Origin: JBCAXA01 sp038749025
GTDB taxonomy: Bacteria; Pseudomonadota; Gammaproteobacteria; Steroidobacterales; Woeseiaceae
DNA length: 64,000 nucleotides
Direction: 5' to 3'
NCBI GenBank assembly: GCA_038749025.1
Contig: JBCDIL010000007.1
Location: 62,001-126,000, forward strand
The position numbers and the translations under genes are program-made. Of the stretch, positions 53,364 through 60,324 are shown piece by piece. The notes below the pieces were generated by a model. That model ran no database searches and had not been told where the DNA came from. It saw only the letters and a list, made by a program, of their open reading frames with translations. The first letter of the stretch is position 1. Each line of letters opens with the position of its first letter.

Positions 53364-54512
53364 TTACCATTCGGCAATGGCACCATCATCGTGGCGCCAA
53401 ATGGGGTTCTTCCACTCGTGGTGATGACTGGCGGCGCGCTTAACCACGGCTTCGTCAATGTCGACCCCTAATCCCGGGCCCGGCAGCGCGCCGATGTAGC
53501 CATTGTCGATCGCGAAATCGTCTTTGTTCTTGACGTAGTCGAGGAACTCGGTGCCACCGTTGTAGTGCATGCCGATCGATTGCTCTTGGATAACCGCGTT
53601 GTACGCAACGAAATCGACCGCGAGACAAGCGGCCAGTGCAATCGGACCTAATGGACAGTGCGGTGCAATGCCCACGTCGTACGCCTCCGCCATCGCCGCG
53701 ATCTTTACGCACTCGGTGATGCCGCCCGCGTGGGATAAGTCGGGTTGCAGGAGGCCGAGCCCACCGCGCTCGAGAACGCGCTTGAAGTCAAACCGACTGT
53801 ACATCCGCTCGCCCCCTGCCAAGACGATGCTGGTGTGTTGACAGAGTATCGGGTATTGCTCGGCCTGCTCCGGAAGCACCGGTTCTTCAACAAACATCGG
53901 CCGAAATGGCTCGAGCTCTTTCAACAGCACTTTTGCCATTGGCACCGAGACGCGCCCATGGAAATCGAGACCGAAGTCAATACGACTGCCAAACGCATCG
54001 CGAATTGCCGCCACTCGCTCGATCACTTTTTCAATCGCGCGGAAGCTGTCGACCATTCGTAAACGGCCGCAGCCGTTGAGCTTGAACGTGTCCCAACCTT
54101 GCGCCAACAGCGACTCAATGTGCTGACACTCATCGGCCGGGTCATCGCCGCCGACCCACGTGTAAGTCTTCATACGCTCGCGGAGTGCACCGCCCAGCAG
54201 CGCGACGACGGGTTGGCCAAGGTCTTTACCCTTGATGTCCCACAAGGCCTGATCGATTCCGGCAATCGCGGACATCAGAACCGGACCGCCTCGGTAGAAC
54301 CCACCTCGATACAAGGTTTGCCAAATATCGTTAATCGCTCGTGGATCTCGGCCGATCAAGTATTCGGCAAGCTCTTCGACGGCTGCCGCAACGGTAGCGG
54401 CTCGGCCCTCTACGATCGGCTCACCCCAACCCGTTACACCCGCATCAGTGTCTATCGCCAGGAATAACCACCGAGGCGGTACGGGGTACAAACGCAAACC
54501 GGTAATTTTCAT
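53364..54512 (-). CDS. dgoD: D-galactonate dehydratase
   Basis: The 382-residue protein is an enolase-superfamily dehydratase of the length and pattern of DgoD: KITGLRLYPVPPRWLFLAID at the start, the Mg2+ site DFHGRV (Asp and catalytic His), EEP and GGERM for the other ligands, and QPDLSHAGGI and APHCPLGPIA near the end. It converts D-galactonate to 2-keto-3-deoxygalactonate. ATG 54512 is preferred to TTG 54518. It is divergent from the dehydrogenase-kinase-aldolase-lactonase operon. Confidence 0.9.
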   Translation of the reverse strand: MKITGLRLYPVPPRWLFLAIDTDAGVTGWGEPIVEGRAATVAAAVEELAEYLIGRDPRAINDIWQTLYRGGFYRGGPVLMSAIAGIDQALWDIKGKDLGQPVVALLGGALRERMKTYTWVGGDDPADECQHIESLLAQGWDTFKLNGCGRLRMVDSFRAIEKVIERVAAIRDAFGSRIDFGLDFHGRVSVPMAKVLLKELEPFRPMFVEEPVLPEQAEQYPILCQHTSIVLAGGERMYSRFDFKRVLERGGLGLLQPDLSHAGGITECVKIAAMAEAYDVGIAPHCPLGPIALAACLAVDFVAYNAVIQEQSIGMHYNGGTEFLDYVKNKDDFAIDNGYIGALPGPGLGVDIDEAVVKRAASHHHEWKNPIWRHDDGAIAEW

Positions 54513-54592
54513 CGCCAAGCAAACTCTTATTATGGGTCACCGCCCCGGTGGCGACGACCAATCGATATTATCGCTCCGATCGTTGCGAAATT

Positions 54593-54610
54593 ATACGATA
54601 AATATGTAAT
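54593..54610. promoter_or_regulatory. Putative FadR-type operator, site 2
   Basis: ATACGATAAATATGTAAT lies between the divergent dehydratase and dehydrogenase genes, about 40 bases before the latter. On the minus strand it contains TTACATATTTAT, a one-base-longer variant of the TACTATTTAT shared by the other two sites. It is also a loose dyad (ATTATAC facing GTAATAT). Confidence 0.45.
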
Positions 54611-54649
54611 ATTGACCATTCGCCTACCGGTTGATCCGGCGCCACGACC

Positions 54650-55408
54650 ATGACCATATACCCTAGCCTACGCGACCTCAGCGTGTTCATAACCGGCGGA
54701 GCCACCGGCATCGGGGCGGCTATGGTAACGGCATTCAGCCACCAGCAGGCGCGCGTTGGTTTCGTTGACCTTAACAACGACGCTGCGGCGGCCTTGGCCG
54801 AACGATTGGCCGACATGGGTCAGGCGCCGGCTTGGTTTGAGCCGGTCGACGTTCGCGACACAGCGGCACTGCAACACGCAATCGACGCATTCGCCAAAGA
54901 CTATGGCCCGGTCCGTGTGCTGATCAATAACGTTGCCAACGACCGCCGGCACACGCCGGCGTCCGTTACGGCCGAGTCGTGGCGTAAGGCCATGAGCGTC
55001 AACTTAGACCCCGCCTTTTTCGCCGCGCAGGCCGTGCACCCCGAAATGGCGCGGGCCGGTGGCGGCGTTATCATCAATTTCAGTTCGATTAACGCCCACC
55101 TTGGACCCGCGAACATGCCGGCTTACGTCACAGCGAAAGCGGCGCTGCTCGGAATGACACGGGCGTTGGCGCGCGACTTTGGTCCTGACGCCGTCAGAGT
55201 GAATTGTATCTCGCCAGGATGGGTCGTGACGCAACGCCAATTGGATACCTGGTTAACGCCGGAGGCGGAAGCTGCCTGGATGGAACAGGTTGCGTTGCAA
55301 CGGCGAATTCAACCGGAAGACGTCGCCAAGCTGGCGCTGTTCTTGGCGTCTGACGACAGTGCACTGATTACCGGACAAGAGTTCATCATTGACGGCGGTC
55401 GCACATGA
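54650..55408 (+). CDS. SDR-family sugar dehydrogenase, probable galactose dehydrogenase
   Basis: The 252-residue protein has TGGATGIGAA for cofactor binding, NNVAND, the active-site FSSINAHLGPANMPAYVTAK (Ser, Tyr, Lys) and a closing FIIDGGRT. It matches the SDR group that includes NAD-dependent galactose and xylose dehydrogenases. In this operon it would oxidise D-galactose to galactonolactone, the first step of the De Ley-Doudoroff route. The final codon overlaps the kinase gene by 4 bases. Xylose or arabinose as substrate is possible but fits the context less well. Confidence 0.8.
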   Translation: MTIYPSLRDLSVFITGGATGIGAAMVTAFSHQQARVGFVDLNNDAAAALAERLADMGQAPAWFEPVDVRDTAALQHAIDAFAKDYGPVRVLINNVANDRRHTPASVTAESWRKAMSVNLDPAFFAAQAVHPEMARAGGGVIINFSSINAHLGPANMPAYVTAKAALLGMTRALARDFGPDAVRVNCISPGWVVTQRQLDTWLTPEAEAAWMEQVALQRRIQPEDVAKLALFLASDDSALITGQEFIIDGGRT

Positions 55409-56340
55409 GCACACCGTTCATTGCGGTGGACTGGGGCACAACGCATCTTCGCGCTTACCGCATCGGCGCTGACCTCGGCCGCTTATCGAGCATCGACCAG
55501 ATCGAGCAGCGCCGTGGCCCCGGCGTCACGGCCGTTGCGAGCAACGCCTTCGCCACCACTTTGCGCGCGACAATCGACGATTGGCTCGATGCCGATCAGC
55601 CGCTGCCTGTTTTACTGAGCGGTATGGTGACGTCGACGCTCGGGTGGCACGAAGTCCCATACGTCGACTGCCCGGCGGATATCGATGCGCTCGTCGCAAC
55701 CAGCCACACCCTCCCATTCGACACGACCGACGTCACGTTGATTGGCGGTGCACGGTGCACAAACCCGCTGGCTTTGCCGGATGTCTTGCGAGGCGAGGAG
55801 CTACAAGTTCTCGGGGTGACGACGGCGGACGAAGAATCGTTGGTCATCGTACCCGGTACACATAACAAGTGGGTCGCTGTCCGCCACGGCCGAATTGTGA
55901 GCTTCGTGACCGTCATGACCGGCGAGCTATATGCGTTACTCACGCGGTACAGCGTGCTCGTCGCTAACGACGCCGAACAAAGCGACGACGAGGCGGCATT
56001 CGATGCTGGCTTAGACGCCGTCGCCACCGCTGGGATCGACAATGCGCTCGCATTGCTGTTCTCGACGCGTTCCTGCCAGCTATCCGGGGAGCTGCAAAAA
56101 ACCTCCGCAGCTGCCTACTTGTCCGGACTCGTGATCGGCACCGACGTACGACTTGGCTTGCGGTTAGCTGAGCGCTCAAATTGGCCAACAATCAACCTGC
56201 GGGTTGTTGCCGAGCCCACCCTTGCCGAACGCTATGTTCGGGCGCTTCGCCATGCCGGTGTTGATGCGACGACCGTACCCGCTTGGCGAGCGAGCCTAGC
56301 TGGGTTGCGGCGCTTCTTGGACGCCTGTAACAAGAGTTAG
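55405..56340 (+). CDS. dgoK: 2-keto-3-deoxygalactonokinase
   Basis: The 311-residue protein opens FIAVDWGTTHLRAYRIG, the phosphate-1 loop of this kinase family. It also has LLSGMVTSTLGWHEVPYV, RGEELQVLG, IVPGTHNKWV and TGELYALLTRYS, all conserved in DgoK. It phosphorylates 2-keto-3-deoxygalactonate at C6. Its ATG overlaps the dehydrogenase stop (ATGA) and the aldolase gene follows after 11 bases. Confidence 0.92.
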   Translation: MSTPFIAVDWGTTHLRAYRIGADLGRLSSIDQIEQRRGPGVTAVASNAFATTLRATIDDWLDADQPLPVLLSGMVTSTLGWHEVPYVDCPADIDALVATSHTLPFDTTDVTLIGGARCTNPLALPDVLRGEELQVLGVTTADEESLVIVPGTHNKWVAVRHGRIVSFVTVMTGELYALLTRYSVLVANDAEQSDDEAAFDAGLDAVATAGIDNALALLFSTRSCQLSGELQKTSAAAYLSGLVIGTDVRLGLRLAERSNWPTINLRVVAEPTLAERYVRALRHAGVDATTVPAWRASLAGLRRFLDACNKS

Positions 56341-56351
56341 GGGAATCGCCC

Positions 56352-56990
56352 ATGTCTGATCTATCGATGCGCCTTGCAGCGGCGTTCAAAGAGGTTCCGA
56401 TCGTCGCGATTCTCCGCGGTGTGACGCCAAGCGACGTTGTTGATGTCGGCGAGGCGATCTACCGCGCTGGTATCCGCGTTATCGAGGTGCCACTGAACTC
56501 GCCAGAACCGTTCGACTCGATCGCGCGATTAGCGACGGCTTTCGCCAACCGGGCGATCGTGGGGGCCGGCACCGTCGTGTCGGTAGACGATGTCCATCGC
56601 GTTGCCGCCAGCGGCGCTGAAATCGTCGTAGCACCCAATACCGATACCGCGGTTATCAAAGCCGCCATTGACGTCAACCTCGAACCGTTTCCCGGCTGGA
56701 TGAGCGTGTCGGAGGCCTTCTCGGCATATACCGCAGGCGCACGCTTTCTGAAACTGTTTCCCGCCAGCACGGTCGGCGTTGGCCACGTGCAAGCGGCTCG
56801 GGCCGTCCTGCCAAGCGACGCTCGCGTTTTCGCCGTAGGCGGTGTTGGTGCCGCTAATGGCGCCGAATGGTTAGCAGCCGGAATTGATGGCTTCGGTATC
56901 GGTAGTGAGCTCTACAGGCCGGACCGTTCTGTCGACGATATTGCAGCGCGTGCCATCGATTGCGTAGCCGCCTTGAGACGTCGCGGATGA
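56352..56990 (+). CDS. dgoA: 2-keto-3-deoxy-6-phosphogalactonate aldolase
   Basis: The 212-residue protein belongs to the class I KDPG/KDPGal aldolases: VPIVAILRGVTPSD, RVIEVPLNSPEPF with the catalytic glutamate and FLKLFPAST with the Schiff-base lysine. The NSP after EVPL is characteristic of the galactonate branch rather than the gluconate Eda branch. It cleaves the substrate to pyruvate and glyceraldehyde-3-phosphate. AGGGGAATCGCCC precedes the ATG. The lactonase gene start overlaps its stop by 4 bases. Confidence 0.92.
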   Translation: MSDLSMRLAAAFKEVPIVAILRGVTPSDVVDVGEAIYRAGIRVIEVPLNSPEPFDSIARLATAFANRAIVGAGTVVSVDDVHRVAASGAEIVVAPNTDTAVIKAAIDVNLEPFPGWMSVSEAFSAYTAGARFLKLFPASTVGVGHVQAARAVLPSDARVFAVGGVGAANGAEWLAAGIDGFGIGSELYRPDRSVDDIAARAIDCVAALRRRG

Positions 56991-57886
56991 GCGTGTCGGT
57001 CAACGCCGAGCTAGTCGATGTCGTCACCACCCAGAATACGTTGGGTGAAGGCGTGTTGTGGAACACCGACGACAACGCGGTGTATTGGACCGATATCCAA
57101 CAGCGTCGATTGTTTCGGTACGACCCGCTCGAACGCCGACTGACGGATTGGCGCACCCCTGAACGGCTCTCAGCGTTTACGCCGATAGAACACGACAACG
57201 CTTTACTGTGCGCCTTCGAGTCGGGCTTTGGGACATGGCAACCCGGAACTGAGGACATCGCTTGGATAGCACGGCTCGACACGTACCCCGATGTACGACT
57301 CAACGACGGCCGTACGGACCGGCAAGGTCGATTTTGGTGCGGGTCTTTACAAGAGGCGAAGCTTATTGATGGGCGACAACCTGCCGGTCAATTGTTCTCA
57401 CTCGATACAAGCAAACGCATGGTCGTTCACCGGACCGATATCGCTATCAGTAACAGCCTAACGACGAGTCCCGATGGGCGGTGGCTGTACTTCACCGACA
57501 CGCCGACGCGGCGCATCGATCGTTACCCGCTCGACGTATCGACCGGCCAACTCGGACCCGCCGATACTTTCGTTACCACCGACGCCGGGTGTTACCCCGA
57601 TGGCTCGGTCACCGACGCGGCCGGCTACCTTTGGAATGCGCAATGGGGTGCCCACCAAGTCGTGCGGTACGCGCCCGATGGGACGGTGGACTTCACGCTG
57701 GCTGTCCCCGCAGAACAACCGACCTGCGTTGCTTTTGGCGGTACCGACCGACAGCTTCTATTCGTAACGACAGCGTTAGAAGGATTAGATCCCCAGGCGG
57801 CTGCCGACACAAAGGGCGGCTCCCTGTTGATCTACCACACGAACGTGACCGGCTTAGCCGAAACACCGTACCGACACACGAACTAG
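56987..57886 (+). CDS. SMP-30/gluconolactonase family lactonase, probable galactonolactonase
   Basis: The 299-residue protein has the SMP-30 propeller signature with metal ligands Glu (NTLGEGVLW), Asn (ISNSLTTSPDGRWLYFTDT) and Asp (CYPDGSVTDAAGYLWNAQW), plus RLNDGRTDRQGRFWCG, here read as VRLNDGRTDRQGRFW. It would hydrolyse galactono-lactone to galactonate and so join the dehydrogenase to DgoD. The start is ATG 56987. An earlier ATG at 56960 would lie inside the aldolase gene. Its last 4 bases overlap the convergent SapC gene in a CTAG. Confidence 0.88.
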   Translation: MSVSVNAELVDVVTTQNTLGEGVLWNTDDNAVYWTDIQQRRLFRYDPLERRLTDWRTPERLSAFTPIEHDNALLCAFESGFGTWQPGTEDIAWIARLDTYPDVRLNDGRTDRQGRFWCGSLQEAKLIDGRQPAGQLFSLDTSKRMVVHRTDIAISNSLTTSPDGRWLYFTDTPTRRIDRYPLDVSTGQLGPADTFVTTDAGCYPDGSVTDAAGYLWNAQWGAHQVVRYAPDGTVDFTLAVPAEQPTCVAFGGTDRQLLFVTTALEGLDPQAAADTKGGSLLIYHTNVTGLAETPYRHTN

Positions 57887-58659
57887 TGCGCCGCGACGCC
57901 TGGGTCGCGTGCCGTCTCTACTCTTACCTGCTTCACCGCGTCATCGAACCGCTGGCCGTGACGCTGAACCAATGCGTTGATCTGGCCCATCGAGAACAAC
58001 ATGGCGTGCAAGGCCATCAAATAACCATTGCGGTTCAGGTCGAGCACTGTCGCATCGTCGAGCGCGCGCAACTTCTCCTCATCGACAGTGTGCAAGCCGC
58101 GAATCGTGTTGGTCTGCCCTGATGTCATCGATACGACAATATCGACCGGCCGGTGTAGCTCCAATGACGTGAGACGTTCAGCGAACACCCGTGACTGAAC
58201 GTCTTTTTCGGTATCCGCGCGCAATGCCTTGTCCACCTGGGCAACCTCGAGACTAAGGGCCCCGGTATCGTCAAACAGCGGCAAGCCCTCCGTGGCCGAA
58301 AACGCATCGCTGCCGGGCAGGATACCGGTCACCAAGTCTTTACTACCCTCAGCCGCTGGAACCAAGAAGAACGGGTAAGTTTGCATAAACGACGGCGCAA
58401 ACGTACCGCCCCAATGGCCGTCGTTGACGAACAGGTTCGATCCCGGCACGAAGCTCGTCATCGCCGAAAATAGCCACGTACCTGATTCCGCATGCTTATT
58501 CAGGAATACCGGGAAACATGCACCAGCCATCCCAATTTCTCCGGCTCGGACCAGCATCACGTGTTGCTTAGCAGCAAAATCGACGCGCGCCGATTCACGA
58601 ATACGCAGTGATCCGTGCTGCTCGATGTTGAGCGGTTCAGGCGTAACTACTGTTGTCAT
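57883..58659 (-). CDS. SapC-family protein
   Basis: The 258-residue protein matches the SapC family found beside halogenase-like genes and TonB-dependent receptors: MLVRAGEIGMAGACFPVFL, then NLFVNDGHWGGTFAPSFMQT and YPFFLVPAA, with a helical C-terminus that ends in a QRFDDAVKQVRV-like segment. SapC is linked to S-layer or surface glycan processes by name, but its function in carbohydrate-use loci is unknown. No signal peptide is seen. It follows the halogenase-like gene by 12 bases. Confidence 0.88.
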   Translation of the reverse strand: MTTVVTPEPLNIEQHGSLRIRESARVDFAAKQHVMLVRAGEIGMAGACFPVFLNKHAESGTWLFSAMTSFVPGSNLFVNDGHWGGTFAPSFMQTYPFFLVPAAEGSKDLVTGILPGSDAFSATEGLPLFDDTGALSLEVAQVDKALRADTEKDVQSRVFAERLTSLELHRPVDIVVSMTSGQTNTIRGLHTVDEEKLRALDDATVLDLNRNGYLMALHAMLFSMGQINALVQRHGQRFDDAVKQVRVETARDPGVAAH

Positions 58660-58671
58660 CGGTAACTCCGG

Positions 58672-60195
58672 TCAGTGCTTGTCGTTAGCAAGCCAGCGTT
58701 TTATGTACTCGCGATGAGGCGGCAATGTCCGCAGCATCTGCTCAGCCAGTTGATCGTTGCGCGATTGTATCTGTACCGCTTGATCGGTCTGCCGGTGCAA
58801 ATAGGCTGCCCGCTCAAATTCTGGCTTAAAACCCATGCCGTAAGCGACATACTGGTAGCTCGCAGCTGGGAACAGCTCGATCGCGCTGTCAAAATCGGCT
58901 TTGATCGGCCCGCGACTACGCCACAACGCGAGATCCTCGACCAGGCTCTCGGGCCATGTCGACGGATTCGCATGCGCTTGCCAGTAAGGTTCAGGCCGCT
59001 TAGTCAACGCGTAGTGTAACTTCAAGAAGTCGACGATACGTCGCCAGCGGTAATGCATCTGTTGATCGAAGCGACGGGCCGTAATGTCCAGCGTCGCGCG
59101 CGAAGGCGGTAGGTTATCGGCGATCGCACGCGCCGAAATTTCGACGAGCATGATCGCTGTCGCTTCTAGCGGCTCGACAAAGCCAGCTGACAAGCCGACC
59201 GCGACGCAATTGCCGACCCAAAACCGCTCGCGATGACCGGAACGGAAGCGGATCATACGTGCATCGAGTCCGTTCGCTGCCGGTCCAACGTAGCGACGGA
59301 GGTTGTTTTCAGCCTCGTCGTCGCTGAGATACTCACTCGCGTAAACGTGTCCCACGCCACGTCGGTGCGTTAGACCGATATCCCAGATCCAACCGGCGTT
59401 TTGGGCCGTCGCAATGGTATGGCTAGCGAGCGGACTGTCGTCGCGTTCATACGGCACCTGCATGGCCAATGCCCGATCGTTAAATAGAACGTCGTCGACA
59501 TCGCGAAATTGAACCCCCATCGCATCACCGAGTAAACGGGCGCGAAAGCCGGTGCAATCGACAAACAGATCCGCCGTGAAAGTACCGCGCGACTCAAGCT
59601 GCAATTCAGCGATATCGCCGTTTGCGGCGATATGTACATCGGCAACGGTATCGACGATATGCTCGATTCCCAGTTTTTCTATACCGTGATCACGAAGTAG
59701 CTCACCCAGCGCGCCTGCATCAACGTGGTAGGCGTAGTTGCACGAGCCGCTGTACTCATTCTCTGCCAGCGTACGTGGCGCAAGCCCGGCTTCGCACACT
59801 TGCTGCTGGTAGTTTGCCGCTATGGCGAACTGCTCGATGTCATCCAGATAGGGGGCAAGATCCAGGCGGCCGTAGCCAAGCGGTACCGTGAAGGGGTGAT
59901 AGTAAAAGTCGCCGTTGCCGTGCACCCACTCGACAAACTTACCGCCTTGTTTGAACGCGGCATGACAGCGTCGGAAAAGTTCGGATTCACGAATCCCAAT
60001 CGATTGGATCGTGTTTTTCATTGTCGGCCAGGTGCCCTCGCCCACGCCGATCGTCGGAATGGTCGACGATTCGATCAAAGACACACGAACACCACCGTCA
60101 GCGCTGCGGTGATGTGCGGCGATCACACACGCAGTAAGCCAGCCGGCCGTGCCGCCGCCGACGATTGCAACGTGATTTATGGCTGTTGAGTGCAC
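58672..60195 (-). CDS. Flavin-dependent tryptophan-halogenase-like protein
   Basis: The 507-residue protein has GGGTAGW (13-19) for FAD, the catalytic lysine in AAFKQGGKFVEW (K82) and the glutamate in FVEPLEATAIM (E344). The second motif is GWIWDIGL at 268-275, so the usual WxWxIP has a glycine in place of the proline. This variant seems typical of halogenase-like proteins encoded with SapC and TonB-dependent receptors. Their substrate is unknown, and halogenation has not been shown for this neighbourhood. It might oxidise or halogenate a small molecule imported by the receptor. It is part of the receptor operon after a terminator hairpin. Confidence 0.85.
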   Translation of the reverse strand: MHSTAINHVAIVGGGTAGWLTACVIAAHHRSADGGVRVSLIESSTIPTIGVGEGTWPTMKNTIQSIGIRESELFRRCHAAFKQGGKFVEWVHGNGDFYYHPFTVPLGYGRLDLAPYLDDIEQFAIAANYQQQVCEAGLAPRTLAENEYSGSCNYAYHVDAGALGELLRDHGIEKLGIEHIVDTVADVHIAANGDIAELQLESRGTFTADLFVDCTGFRARLLGDAMGVQFRDVDDVLFNDRALAMQVPYERDDSPLASHTIATAQNAGWIWDIGLTHRRGVGHVYASEYLSDDEAENNLRRYVGPAANGLDARMIRFRSGHRERFWVGNCVAVGLSAGFVEPLEATAIMLVEISARAIADNLPPSRATLDITARRFDQQMHYRWRRIVDFLKLHYALTKRPEPYWQAHANPSTWPESLVEDLALWRSRGPIKADFDSAIELFPAASYQYVAYGMGFKPEFERAAYLHRQTDQAVQIQSRNDQLAEQMLRTLPPHREYIKRWLANDKH

Positions 60196-60229
60196 CGGTT
60201 CTCCCCCGCCCGAATGGCATCAATAAAGA

Positions 60230-60261
60230 GGCCAGCCTGCGAATGATATCGCAGGCTGGCC
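60230..60261 (-). terminator. Strong hairpin between receptor and halogenase-like genes
   Basis: GGCCAGCCTGCGA (60230-60242) and TCGCAGGCTGGCC (60249-60261) form a perfect 13-base stem with a 6-base loop. On the minus strand the stem is followed by TCTTTATT. It lies about 65 bases after the receptor stop and would partly stop transcription, giving more receptor than downstream products. Confidence 0.8.
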
Positions 60262-60324
60262 GGTTTGCACGGCTCGCTTGACGGGGGAACTCAACCGGCC
60301 GGCGCTTGCACTGCTTTTGTCCGA

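Noticed and set aside
57481..58122. A 213-codon plus-strand frame over the lactonase and SapC genes
   Set aside because: It overlaps two well-supported genes and is arginine-rich without domains.
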